From: Sva-07 sp963707515
GTDB taxonomy: Bacteria; Actinomycetota; Acidimicrobiia; Acidimicrobiales; Ilumatobacteraceae
Direction of reading: 5' to 3'
DNA: 64,000 nucleotides
NCBI GenBank assembly: GCA_963707515.1
Contig: CAVPQI010000001.1
Coordinates: forward strand, 1,116,001 to 1,180,000
Every line of letters begins with the position of its first letter. The stretch's first letter is position 1. A model generated the notes under the pieces. The model ran no database searches, had not been told where the DNA came from, and saw nothing but the letters and a program-made list of their open reading frames with translations. The translations under genes were made by a program, and so were the position numbers. Positions 51,155 to 60,442 of the stretch are shown here, in pieces.

Positions 51155-52216
51155 CCCTCGACGCCCATGTGCGGGTGCGCCGCGGGTCGTTCGAGCTCGA
51201 CGTCGAGTTGCACGTCGAATCGGGCGAGGTCGTCGCCGTGCTCGGGCCCAACGGCTCCGGCAAGTCGACGCTGTTGCGCTGCCTCGCCGGACTCGCCCCG
51301 ATCGAGTCCGGTCACATCGCACTCGACGGCGAGGTCCTCGACGATCCGTCCGCCGAGCACCCTGCTGGCACCGGAGGACCGGCCGATCGGCGTCGTGTTC
51401 CAGGACTACCTGCTGTTCGACCACCTGTCGGTGCTGGAGAACATCGCCTTCGGGCTGCGCGCCCGGGGCACGGACAAGGCGTCCGCCCGCGGCCGGGCGC
51501 ACGAGCTGCTGACGCGCATCGGCCTCGCCGACTACGCCGACGCACGCCCGCCCGCACTGTCGGGCGGACAGGCGCAGCGGGTCGCATTGGCCCGCGCCCT
51601 CGCCACGGCACCGTCGATGCTCCTCCTCGACGAACCGCTCGCCGCGCTCGACGTCGGGACGCGCCACGAGATCCGGCGCACGCTGCGCGAACAGCTGGCG
51701 ACGTTCGCCGGGGTGCGGTTGCTCGTGACCCACGACCCGCTCGACGCCTCGACGCTCGCCGACCGGCTGGTGATCCTCGAACGGGGACGCATCGTCCAGG
51801 AGGGGACGATGAGCGAGGTGACCGCCCATCCCCGCTCGGCATACGTCGCCGAGTTGGTCGGCACGAACCTCGTGACCGGGACCGTGTCGGGCGGGCTCCT
51901 GCGCACCGCGACCGGGACGGTGGTGGTGGTCCCCGACGCCGGCGACGGGCCGGCGTACGCCGTGATCCGGCCGCAGTCGATCACTCTCGCCACCGCGACC
52001 GACGCCACCGGCGCCACGACCAGCGCCCGCAACCATTGGCTCGGCGTCGTGACGAGCATCGATCGCCTCGGCGCACGCGCCCGGGTGACCCTCGACGGTC
52101 CGCTCCCGCTGACCGCCGAGGTGACGACGTCGGCGATCGACACGCTCGGGATCGCCGTTGGCGACACGGTGCAGGCGAGCGTCAAGGCGACCGATGTGCT
52201 GGTGTTTCCCGCATGA
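51151..52216 (+). CDS. modC: Molybdate-type ABC transporter ATPase, one frameshift
   Basis: About 354 aa after removing one extra C at 51360-51362. Walker A GPNGSGKST, Q-loop VVFQDYLLFDHLSV, signature ALSGGQAQRVALARAL, Walker B MLLLDEPLAALD and H-loop VTHDP are all present. A TOBE/molybdate-binding-like tail occupies about 280-354 (WLGVVTSIDRLGARARVTLDG, VQASVKATDVLVF). The ATG overlaps modB and its stop overlaps the PadR gene. Substrate could be molybdate or tungstate. Confidence 0.88.
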
Positions 52217-52734
52217 CGCGCACCGGACCGGCCCGGCTGCTGCTCGGTGAGTGGGCGTGCCTCGGCCTGTTGTGCGAGTCGCCACGCCACGGGTTCGCGA
52301 TCGCCGCACTCCTCAAGCCCGACGGCGAGCTCGGTCGGGTGTGGGCGCTGTCGCGACCGCTGACCTACCGCGCCCTCGACCAGTTGGTCGAGCGCGGCCT
52401 GGCCCGACCGATCGCCGAGGAGCCCGGCATGGCGGGTCCCAACCGGACGGTGCTCGCCCCGACACCGACCGGCCGGCGGGCGCTGCAGCGGTGGCTGGTG
52501 CTGCCCGTCGAGCACCTGCGCGACCTGCGCAGCGAGCTGCTCTTGAAGCTCGTCCTGGCCGAACGTCTCGGGGTCGACGTCACGGCGATGCTCGTCGAGC
52601 AGCGGCAACACGTCGCCGATCAGGTCGCCGCACTCGCCACGCGCCGCGACCTCGACGTCGTCGGCCTCTGGCGCCACGAGTCGTCGTTGGCGGCGATGCG
52701 CTTCCTCGACGCCCTGCTGCCGCGTAGCACGTGA
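52213..52734 (+). CDS. PadR-like transcriptional regulator
   Basis: 173 aa: LGEWACLGLLCESPRHGFAIAALL, SRPLTYRALDQLVERGLARPI and PTGRRALQRWLVLPVEHLRDLRSELLLKLVL match the PadR N-terminal winged helix plus a helical dimer domain. Translational coupling to modC (ATGA) suggests that it senses or controls transport of the same substrate, an unusual partner compared with ModE (inference). Confidence 0.8.
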   Translation: MTRTGPARLLLGEWACLGLLCESPRHGFAIAALLKPDGELGRVWALSRPLTYRALDQLVERGLARPIAEEPGMAGPNRTVLAPTPTGRRALQRWLVLPVEHLRDLRSELLLKLVLAERLGVDVTAMLVEQRQHVADQVAALATRRDLDVVGLWRHESSLAAMRFLDALLPRST

Positions 52735-52757
52735 ACTGTGGCCCGCCTCGCGGCGGG

Positions 52758-53393
52758 TCAGAGCGAGATGCGACGCGCCGCGTCGACGACGGCGGCGCCG
52801 AAGCGCTTGCCGGGTTGCCGAGTCAGTCGCTCGATCGGTCCGCTGACCGAGACCGCCGCGGCGACGGCGCCGTCGGCGGCGGTCACGGGTGCGCTCACCG
52901 AGGCGACACCGGGTTCGCGCTCCTCGACGCTCTCGACCCAGCCGGAACGACCGATCTCACCGAGGAGCACCTTGCCGGCCGAGCCGACGTCGAGCGGGAG
53001 CAGTGCGCCCTCGGGGACGATCCAGCGCAGCCCGTGCGTCGACTGGAGCGACACGACGCAACGCCGGCCGTCGCCCTCGCGAACGAACAGCTGCACGCTC
53101 TCGCCGGTCTCGTCGCGCAGCGCGTCGAGCGCCGGCCGGGCCAGCTCGTCGAGCGGGAACGAGCCGCCGGCGGCCTGGCCCAACGCGACGAGGCCAGACC
53201 GAGCTCGAAGCGTCCGTCGCTGTCGCGGCGCACGAGGCCGTGCTCCTCGAGCGCCGCGGCGAGGCGGTGGGCGGTCGCCCGGGGCAGGCCGGTCGCCTCA
53301 CGCAGCTCGGCCAGCGTGCACGGTTCGCGCTCGACGGCGCGGCAGGATCGACATCGCCTTGTCGAGCACGCCGACGTTCGATACGATGTCCAC
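52758..53393 (-). CDS. IclR-family regulator divergent from leuCD (LtbR/NdgR-like), two frameshifts
   Basis: Frame-corrected to 211 aa: MDIVSNVGVLDKAMSIL, EPCTLAELREATGLPRATAHRLA, RRDSDGRFELG, then the effector domain QLFVREGDGRRCVVSLQSTHGLRW and ending DAARRISL. IclR regulators divergent from leuCD are a conserved actinobacterial arrangement (LtbR, NdgR). Indels lie near 53.34 kb (extra base) and 53.195 kb (missing base), which cancel in total length. GTG 53393 is the only good start before leuC. Confidence 0.8.
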
Positions 53394-53458
53394 TATGCCA
53401 GGAAGACTATCTCATATGTTGGGAAGACTACAAGCAATCGCAAGGAGCGGACCACCGA
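53394..53458. promoter_or_regulatory. Intergenic region between the IclR gene and leuC with paired direct repeats
   Basis: Only 65 bases separate the divergent starts. It holds two copies of GGAAGACTA (53402-53410 and 53423-53431), 21 bases apart, i.e. two helical turns, and a CATATG centre, plus the leuC ribosome binding site AAGGAGCG. The repeats are candidates for IclR-type operator half sites. Confidence 0.55.
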
Positions 53459-54898
53459 TGGGCAAGACACTTGCCCGAGAAGGTCTGGGAGCGCCACGTC
53501 GTGCCACCAGGCACCCGACGAGCCCGACCTGCTGTACATCGACCTCCACCTCGTCCACGAGGTCACCAGCCCGCAGGCGTTCGACGGCCTGCGGCTCACC
53601 GGCCGCACGGTCCGCCGGCCCGAGCTGACGATCGCCACCGAGGACCACAACGTCCCGACCGAGAACATCGACCAGCCGATCGCCGATCCGATCTCGGCGC
53701 CGCCAGGTCGAGATGCTGCGGACGAACACCGCCGAGTTCGGCATCACCAACTTCCCGATGGGCGATCCCGGTCAGGGCATCGTCCACGTGATCGGCCCGA
53801 GCAGGGCCGCACGCTGCCCGGCATGACGATCGTCTGCGGCGACAGCCACACGGCGACGCACGGCGCCTTCGGGGCACTGGCGTTCGGCATCGGCACCAGC
53901 GAGGTCGAGCACGTCCTGGCCACCCAGACGCTCCCCCAGCAGCCGGCCGAAGTGGATGTCGGTCACCGTCGAGGGCGAGCTGCCCCCGACGTCACCGCCA
54001 AGGACGTCATCCTCGCCATCATCGGCGAGATCGGCACCGGCGGCGGCATCGGCCACGTCATCGAGTACCGCGGCTCGGCGATCCGGGCGCTGTCGATGGA
54101 GGGCCGGATGACGGTCTGCAACATGTCGATCGAGGCCGGCGCCAAGGCCGGTCTGATCGCGCCCGACGAGACGACGTTCGAGTACCTCCGCGGCCGCGCC
54201 CACGCGCCGCCGGGCGACGCCTGGGACGCCGCCGTCGCCGACTGGCGACGCTGCGCACCGACGACGATGCCGTGTGGGACGACGAGGTCGTCCATCGACG
54301 CCGCCGCCATCCGCCCCGCAGGTCAGCTGGGGCACCAACCCGGCCAGGTCGCCGCCGATCGACGCCTCGGTGCCATCGCCCGACGACTTCGACAACCCGA
54401 CCAGCCGCGAGACGGTCGCCCGGGCCCTCGAGTACATGGGCCTCGACGCCCGGCACCCCGCTGCGCGACATCGCCGTCGACACCGTGTTCATCGGGTCGT
54501 GCACGAACAGCCGCATCGAGGACCTGCGGGCCGCCGCCGCGGTGATCGAAGGGTCGCACGGTGACCGGCCAAGCGGGTGATGGTCGTCCCCGGGCAGCCA
54601 CGCCGTGAAGGCGCAGGCCGATCGCCGAGGGTCTCGACCAGGTCTTCATCGCCGCCGGCGCCGACTGGCGCGAGCCGGGCTGCTCGATGTGCCTGGCGAT
54701 GAACCCCGACAAGCTGGCGCCCGGCGAGCGGGCGGCGAGCACGAGCAACCGCAACTTCGAGGGCCGCCAGGGCCGCGGCGGACGCACCCACCTCGTGTCC
54801 CCCGCCGTCGCCGCGGCGACCGCCGTCCGGGCACGTTCTGCACCCCTGCAGACCTCGAACCCGCCACCGCGGGTGAGTCGATCGGAGCACCGTCATGA
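53459..54898 (+). CDS. leuC: 3-isopropylmalate dehydratase large subunit, multiply frameshifted
   Basis: Joined frames give roughly 475 aa: MGKTLAREKVWERHVV-type start, DLLYIDLHLVHEVTSPQAFDGL, ATEDHNVPT, MTIVCGDSHTATHGAFGALA, GEIGTGGGIGHVIEYRG, DTVFIGSCTNSRIEDLRAAAAVI, and WREPGCSMCLAMNPDKL, including Cys ligands of the 4Fe-4S cluster (SCTNS and CSMC). It isomerises isopropylmalate with LeuD. At least six indels (53.49, 53.70, 53.80, 53.96, 54.25 and 54.58 kb areas) break it; all are probably sequence errors because the gene is intact end to end in residues. Its stop overlaps leuD (ATGA). Confidence 0.82.
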
Positions 54899-55479
54899 AG
54901 GCCGTCAACGTCATCACCGGCACCGGGCTGCCGCTCAAGCGGTCCGACGTCGACACCGACCAGATCATCCCGGCCGAGTGGCTCAAGCGGGTCGAGCGCA
55001 CCGGGTTCGAGAAGGGCCTGTTCGCGACGTGGCGCGACGACCGCGACTTCGTGCTCAACGACGAGCGCTACGCCGGTGCCGTCGATCATCGTCGCCGGGC
55101 CGGCGTTCGGCGTCGGCTCGTCACGCGAGCACGCCGTGTGGGCGATCCAGCAGTACGGCTTCGATGCCGTCATCGCCCCGAGCTTCTCGGACATCTTCCG
55201 CAACAACTGCACCAAGAACGGGCTCGTCCCCGTCGTGGTGTCCGAGGCCATCGTCCAGCGATCTGGGCAGCGATCGACGCCGACCCGCAGACGGAGATCG
55301 TCGTCGACGTCGAGCGGCTGCTCGTCGAGGTCCCATCGATCGGGCTGACGGAGTCGTTCCCGATGGATCGCCCAGACGCAGGACCGCTTCCTGAACGGGC
55401 TCGACGACGTCGGCATCACGCTCAGCCACGCCGACGAGATCGACACCTTCGAGGGTCGCGCCCCGCCTGGCTCGCCTGA
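54895..55479 (+). CDS. leuD: 3-isopropylmalate dehydratase small subunit, frameshifted
   Basis: Restored to about 194 aa: TGTGLPLKRSDVDTDQIIPAEW, RDFVLNDERYAGA, IIVAGPAFGVGSSREHAVWAI, PSFSDIFRNNCTKNGLVPVV and ending APAWLA. The DTDQIIP and GSSREHA motifs identify LeuD. Indels lie near 55.08, 55.26 and 55.37-55.46 kb. It is translationally coupled to leuC. It completes the isomerase heterodimer. Confidence 0.85.
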   Translation: MKAVNVITGTGLPLKRSDVDTDQIIPAEWLKRVERTGFEKGLFATWRDDRDFVLNDERYAGAVDHRRRAGVRRRLVTRARRVGDPAVRLRCRHRPELLGHLPQQLHQERARPRRGVRGHRPAIWAAIDADPQTEIVVDVERLLVEVPSIGLTESFPMDRPDAGPLPERARRRRHHAQPRRRDRHLRGSRPAWLA

Positions 55480-55543
55480 CCCGCGACCGGGCCCGCGATC
55501 CGGCCCGCGATCCGGCCCAGCGGTTGTCGCCTACGCTGCGACC

Positions 55544-55990
55544 ATGCCACTCACCGGGGAATACGAGCCGAGCAGTTGGGACTGGGTCCGCGAGCAGGTC
55601 GAGACCTACGAGGCGACGGGCGGCCGCGAGGCGAACACGCTGCGCGACACCGGCATGCCGGTGATCATCGTCACGACGCTCGGCGCCAGCAGCGGCAAGT
55701 TGCGCAAGTTCGCCCTGATGCGCGTCGAGCACGACGGCGAGTACGCCCTCGTGGCGTCGAAGGGTGGCGCCCCGGAGAACCCCGGCTGGTACCACAACCT
55801 CGTCGCCGAGCCGTTGGTGATGATCCAGGACGGGCCCGAACCGCACGACTACACGACGCGCATCGTCGAGGGTGAGGAGCGGGCCACGTGGTGGGAGCGC
55901 TGTGTCGCCGCGTTCCCGACCTACGACGAGTACCAGCAGAAGACCGACCGTCAGATCCCGGTGTTCGTCGCCAGCCCGGTCACCGGCTGA
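55544..55990 (+). CDS. Deazaflavin (F420)-dependent nitroreductase family protein
   Basis: 148 aa with WDWVREQVETYEATGGRE, VIIVTTLGASSGKLRKFALMRV, VASKGGAPENPGWYHNLVAEP and ATWWERCVAAFPTYDEYQQKT. These match the DDN/PNPOx-like F420-binding family common in actinobacteria. Substrate unknown. Its end overlaps the 3' end of the convergent YggT-like gene by 11 bases. Confidence 0.88.
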   Translation: MPLTGEYEPSSWDWVREQVETYEATGGREANTLRDTGMPVIIVTTLGASSGKLRKFALMRVEHDGEYALVASKGGAPENPGWYHNLVAEPLVMIQDGPEPHDYTTRIVEGEERATWWERCVAAFPTYDEYQQKTDRQIPVFVASPVTG

Positions 55991-56612
55991 CCGGCGGATC
56001 GGCGGGCGGCACGGTCCCGCTCGCCGGGTCGGTTGCCGGACTGGTCGCCGGCGCGGCGGTCGGTGTGGTCGGTGTGGTCGGGGCGAACGTCGTCGGTGCC
56101 GCGGCAGCCGCGGCCTGCTGGTTGGCGAGTTGCACCAGGGCGCGTGCACGGGCATCGCGCTCGATCTCTGCCTGCGCCAGGCGCTCGGCGTACTCCTGGG
56201 CGGCGGCCTCCGCCTCCGCCTTGCGGCGCAGTTCGCCCTCGACGTCGTAGACCTCGTGCAGGCGACCCGTCAGCCAGGTGATGCCGGCACTGAGGGCCAG
56301 CGCCACGATCCCGTAGACGATCATGGCGAACATCACCGACGTGTCGAACACGGCTTCGACGTCGCCCGTCGTGGTCCCGAGGTGGATCGGCGTGAAGATG
56401 CCACGGAACGGCGCCATCACCCGGTCGAGGCTCCGGTACCACCACTCGACGAAGCCCGCCGTCGGGTTGGCACCGAACAGCAGCAGCAAGAACCCGACGA
56501 AGAGGATCACCTCGACGACCAGCAGATAGACGTAGACGAGGTAGCCGACCAGTCGACCGACCCACAACACGACCTTGCGCTCGGCCAGACCCCTGGACTC
56601 CGTCGTGATCAT
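55980..56612 (-). CDS. YggT-like membrane protein with coiled-coil, Thr/Ala/Pro-rich tail
   Basis: 210 aa. Two hydrophobic stretches (about 22-45 and 90-112) flank the YggT-like turn FLLLLFGANPTAGFVEWWYRSLDRVMAPFRGIF. After residue 118 a charged helix (EGELRRKAEAEAAAQEYAERLA) is followed by a low-complexity tail of Ala, Thr and Pro. No enzyme motif is visible. Function unknown; YggT proteins affect membrane and osmotic physiology in other bacteria. Confidence 0.72.
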   Translation of the reverse strand: MITTESRGLAERKVVLWVGRLVGYLVYVYLLVVEVILFVGFLLLLFGANPTAGFVEWWYRSLDRVMAPFRGIFTPIHLGTTTGDVEAVFDTSVMFAMIVYGIVALALSAGITWLTGRLHEVYDVEGELRRKAEAEAAAQEYAERLAQAEIERDARARALVQLANQQAAAAAAPTTFAPTTPTTPTAAPATSPATDPASGTVPPADPPVSR

Positions 56613-56733
56613 CCCGCACCCCCATGCATCGTCACCCCCGGTCGGACGCCGGACGGCCCAACCGTAGCGAGCCCGATGGGGGCAGGATCACGATCCTCGG
56701 CCGGATGCTCGTCGACGGACGAACCGTCGACGA

Positions 56734-58039
56734 TCAGTCGGCTTCGAACTCGGCGAGGTTCTTCAGCCGCGGGTCGTTGGAGAAGACCTCGATCGGCTTG
56801 TCGAGCGGCAGTCGCAGCCCGCGCTGGAGGATGCGCATCTGCGTGTGCTGGTTGTACTCGACGAGCGTGACGGCCCATCCGTCGCGACCGGCGCGCGCCG
56901 TGCGTCCCGAACGGTGGAGGTAGTCCTTGGCGTCTTTCGCCGGCTCGTAGTGGATCACCGCGCCGATGTCGTCGATGTCGATGCCGCGTGCCGCCACGTC
57001 GGTGGCGACGAGCACCGCCAGACCGCCCTCGGCGAACTTGCGCAGCGCCCGCTCCCGCGAGCTCTGCTGCATGTCGCCGTGCAACGGCGCTGGCGTCGAC
57101 GCCGAGGTCGGCGAGGCTGCGAGCGACGCGGTCACAGCTGCGCTTGGTCTGGCAGAAGACGAGCACCTTGGTGATCGACGTGGCGATGGCACCGATCACG
57201 CGATCCTTGTCCATGTGGTGCACCGCCAGGAACAGGTGGTGCATCGTGCCGACGGTGTCGGTCGCCTCGTCGATGGCCACGGTCACCGGGTCGACCTGGT
57301 AGTGGCGGATCAGGTGGGCGACGTCGCCGTCGAGCGTCGCCGAGAACAGCATCGTCTGGTTGCGGTTCGTGCAGTGGCGCAGGATCCACTCGACCTGCGG
57401 CGTGAAGCCGTCGTCGGCCATGCGATCGGCCTCGTCGAGGGTCACGATCTGGATGTCGTCGAGGGAGACCTCGTTCGACTTGATCAGGTCGATCAGACGC
57501 AGCGGGGTGGCGATGACCACCTCGACGCCCTTCGCCAGCTCCTCGACCTGATGGTGTCGCGAGGCGCCGCCGTAAACGGCGAGGACGCGCATGCCGGCGT
57601 GCTCGGCCACGGGCGACAGCACCTCGGCGACCTGTACGGCGAGCTCACGCGTGGGCACGAGCACCAGGCCGAGCGGGCGCGACGGCTCGGCGACGTCGGT
57701 GATGCGGGCGAGCATCGGCACGCCGAACGCCAGCGTCTTGCCGGAGCCGGTCTTCGCCCGACCGCAGACGTCCTTGCCGGTGATCGCCACCGGCACCGCT
57801 TCGGTCTGGATGTTGAACGGCGTCGCGAAGCCGCAGGCGGCGAGGCCGGCGTCGATGCGCTCCGGCACGCCGAGCTCGGCGAACCCGGTCGGCGGCTCGA
57901 CGGCGGGCAGCGCGTTGATCGACGTCAGCGCCGACGTGTTGATGTGGCCACTGTCGCCGGTGCCGGAGCCCGTCGTGTGACGGCGACGGCGGCGGGGCGC
58001 ACCACGTCGCGCCGGGGGTCGCGCAGGCTGGCCGGTCAT
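56734..58039 (-). CDS. DEAD-box RNA helicase (RhlE-like), one frameshift
   Basis: About 434 aa starting MTGQPARPPARRGAPRRRRR, a basic N-tail. Motifs: Q motif FNIQTEAVPVAI, AKTGSGKT, PTRELA, VTLDEADRMADDG (DEAD), FSATLDGD, then after the frameshift PLHGDMQQSSRERALRKF, ATDVAARGIDI and HRSGRTARAGR. An extra base at 57092-57093 (GCAGCG to GCCAGCG) breaks the frame. It probably remodels RNA or ribosomal precursors. ATG 58039 is divergent from leuA. Confidence 0.88.
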
Positions 58040-58136
58040 CGAGTTCCACTCATTCCGGCGCCAGCGTACCGTCGCCGGGCGGGCGATCACGCGAACGCGG
58101 TCGCACGTGGCTGGATCGGGTGGTAGCGTGTTCCCG

Positions 58137-58169
58137 ATGTTGCGCCGTGGCCTCCTCCTGCTTCTGTAG
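58137..58169 (+). CDS. Leucine-rich leader peptide for leuA
   Basis: A 10-codon frame MLRRGLLLLL then TAG, with five consecutive Leu codons (CTC CTC CTG CTT CTG) before the stop. An extended -10 motif TGGTAGCGT lies just upstream, so the transcript may start almost at the ATG. A hairpin and T-rich run follow at 58200-58235, and leuA is next. This is the classical leucine attenuation layout. Confidence 0.85.
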   Translation: MLRRGLLLLL

Positions 58170-58199
58170 GGCGAGCGCCACATATCCGCGCCCGCCCGC

Positions 58200-58235
58200 A
58201 CCCCCCGCCTCCCGGCCGGGGGTTCTTGCTTTTTC
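58200..58235 (+). terminator. leuA attenuator terminator
   Basis: ACCCCC pairs with GGGGGT around a 12-base GC loop, followed by TTCTTGCTTTTT. A second hairpin (CGGGCCCG / CGGACCCG) follows at about 58235-58257. leuA begins 150 bases later. Confidence 0.75.
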
Positions 58236-58262
58236 GGGCCCGTTTTGCCGGACCCGACCGTC

Positions 58263-58398
58263 CACCGTCACCGACACCGCACCGTCACCGACCACCGCAC
58301 CGTCACCGACCACCGCCACCGTCCGGTACCCCCGCCCCGCCGAACGAACCAGACCAGCGACCCAGACCAGCGAACCAGACCAGCGACCCAGACAAGCG
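58263..58398 (+). repeat. Tandem repeats in the leuA 5' leader
   Basis: Two repeat sets lie between the attenuator and the leuA ATG: about three copies of CACCGTCACCGACCACCG (17-18 bases, 58263-58315) and two copies of a 26-base unit made of AACCAGACCAGCG plus ACCCAGACCAGCG (58347-58398). No start codon or conserved RNA motif was recognised. Confidence 0.7.
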
Positions 58399-58406
58399 AG
58401 ACCACG

Positions 58407-60131
58407 ATGCCCCCGCAGAACAGTCACCCGACACCGATGCCGTTCGACAAGTACGCCCCGTTCGTGCCGATCGTGCTCACCGACCGCACCTGGCCGAACG
58501 TCGTCATCGACCGAGCGCCGCTGTGGTGCTCGGTCGACCTCCGCGACGGCAACCAGGCGTTGATCGACCCGATGGACCCGACGCGCAAGCTGCGGATGTT
58601 CGACGAGCTCGTGGCGATGGGCTTCAAGGAGATCGAGGTCGGCTTCCCGTCGGCCAGCCAACCCGACTTCGACTTCGTACGTCAGCTGATCGACGAGGAC
58701 CGCATCCCCGACGACGTCACGATCCAGGTGTTGGTGCAGTGCCGCCAGGAGCTGATCGAGCGGACCTACGAGTGTCTCGCCGGAGCGCCGCGTGCGATCG
58801 TCCACTTCTACAACTCGACCAACCCGCTGCAACGCGAGGTCGTGTTCGGCCTCGACAAGAACGGCATCATCGACGTCGCTGTCAACGGCGCCAAGCTGTG
58901 CAAGAAGCTCGAGCAGTCGATCCCCGAGACGGCGGTTCGCTACGAGTACTCGCCCGAGAGCTTCACGCTCACCGAGCCCGATTTCGCCATCGAGGTCTGC
59001 GAAGCGGTGATGGACGTCATCCAGCCGACGCCCGACCGGCCGATCATCCTCAACCTGCCGGCGACCGTGGAGTGCTACTCCCCCAACGTGTACGGCGACG
59101 TGATCGAATGGTTCGGACGCACGATCCGCGACCGCGACGCGATCGTGCTCTCGCTGCATCCGCACAACGACCGTGGCTGCGCGGTCGCCGCTGCCGAGTT
59201 CGGTGTGATGGCCGGCGCCGACCGCGTCGAAGGGACGCTGTTCGGCAACGGCGAGCGCACCGGCAACGTCGACGTCGTCACGCTGGCGATGAACCTGTTC
59301 ATGAACGGCGTCGATCCCGAGCTCGACATCTCCGACATCGACCGCCTGCGCCGCACCGCCGAGTACTGCAACCGGCTGCCCGTCCATCCCCGTCACCCCT
59401 ACGCCGGCGACCTGGTCTACACGGCGTTCTCGGGCAGCCACCAGGACGCCATCAAGAAGGGTTTCGAGGCGCTCGACCGGCGGCGCGACGATCGCGGCGA
59501 CTACGACATGTGGGGCGTCCCGTACCTGCCGATCGACCCGGCGCACGTCGGCCGCTCGTACGAAGCGGTGATCCGCGTCAACAGCCAGTCCGGCAAGGGT
59601 GGCGTGGCGTACGTGATGAAGACCGAGCACGGCTTCGACCTGCCCCGCCGCCTGCAGATCGAGTTCTCCAAGACGATCCAGCACATCACCGAGGACTCCG
59701 GCACCGAGATCAGCCCGGCGGTGATGTGGGACGCCTTCCAGGTCGAGTATCTCGACCCCGACCCGCGTTACCGCCTGCGCAGTCACGAGCTGCTGACGCG
59801 GACCGGCGAGACGGGTGGGCGGACCACGATCCAGGCCCAGCTGGCGGTCGACGGCGAGGCGCGCTCGATCCGTGGCGAGGGCGACGGACCGGTCGAGGCC
59901 TTCGTCGCCGCCCTGGTCGCCGAGTTCGGCGATGCCGTCGGCGGCTCGTTCGACGTCCTCGACTACGCCGAACACGCCATCGGCAAGGGCGCCAACGCCC
60001 AGGCCGCGGCGTACGTCGAGACGGTCAGCGCCGACCGCACGGTGCGCTGGGGCCTCGGCGTCGACCCCGACATCACCACCGCGTCGTTCCGCGCCGTCCT
60101 CAACGCCTTCGAGCGCCAACAACAGCCCTGA
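58407..60131 (+). CDS. leuA: 2-isopropylmalate synthase
   Basis: 574 aa starting MPPQNSHPTPMPFDKYAPF. Family motifs: WCSVDLRDGNQALIDPMDP, EVGFPSASQPDFDFVRQLI, YNSTNPLQREVVFGLDK, HPHNDRGCAVAAAEFG and GNGERTGNVDVVTLAMN, then an allosteric LeuA dimer domain (about 440-574). This is the mycobacterial-type synthase of about 570 aa, the committed step of leucine synthesis. Expression is predicted to be attenuated by leucine through the leader upstream. Confidence 0.95.
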   Translation: MPPQNSHPTPMPFDKYAPFVPIVLTDRTWPNVVIDRAPLWCSVDLRDGNQALIDPMDPTRKLRMFDELVAMGFKEIEVGFPSASQPDFDFVRQLIDEDRIPDDVTIQVLVQCRQELIERTYECLAGAPRAIVHFYNSTNPLQREVVFGLDKNGIIDVAVNGAKLCKKLEQSIPETAVRYEYSPESFTLTEPDFAIEVCEAVMDVIQPTPDRPIILNLPATVECYSPNVYGDVIEWFGRTIRDRDAIVLSLHPHNDRGCAVAAAEFGVMAGADRVEGTLFGNGERTGNVDVVTLAMNLFMNGVDPELDISDIDRLRRTAEYCNRLPVHPRHPYAGDLVYTAFSGSHQDAIKKGFEALDRRRDDRGDYDMWGVPYLPIDPAHVGRSYEAVIRVNSQSGKGGVAYVMKTEHGFDLPRRLQIEFSKTIQHITEDSGTEISPAVMWDAFQVEYLDPDPRYRLRSHELLTRTGETGGRTTIQAQLAVDGEARSIRGEGDGPVEAFVAALVAEFGDAVGGSFDVLDYAEHAIGKGANAQAAAYVETVSADRTVRWGLGVDPDITTASFRAVLNAFERQQQP

Positions 60132-60195
60132 CCCTCGTCCTCCCCACGACGACCGCCGCGCCGACCGCCACGCCAGCGCCGTTCACCGTCCGGCT

Positions 60196-60400
60196 CTGCG
60201 TCAGCACCAACACCGGATTTCGACGTTGTCGCTGACGCAGAACGCCGGTCAGCCAGTCGCCCACCGCTCGGGTCTGCGTCAGCAACAACACCGGATGTCG
60301 ACGTTGTCGCTGACGCAGAACGAATCCGGCGGACGCCCTCGTCCACCGCGCGGGTCTGCGTCAGCGACAACACCGGATGTCGACGTTGTCGCTGACGCAG
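60196..60400. repeat. Three 45-bp palindromic repeats downstream of leuA
   Basis: Three copies (60196-60240, 60274-60318, 60356-60400) of CTGCGTCAGC...GCTGACGCAG with CGACAAC/GTTGTCG extending the stem to about 16 bp; spacers are 33 and 37 bases. The leuA stop is at 60131 and the next gene starts at 60443, so they fill the gap. Confidence 0.92.
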
Positions 60401-60442
60401 AACGCCGGTCGCCCGACGGGGCGCGGAACTACAGTCGGTCGG

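Noticed and set aside
53401..53458. Leader-peptide attenuator before leuC
   Set aside because: No Leu-rich short frame or terminator is present in the 65-base gap; control by the IclR protein fits better.
60196..60400. CRISPR array
   Set aside because: Repeats are 45 bp strong palindromes, spacers share sequence at both ends, there are only three copies and no cas genes are in the window.
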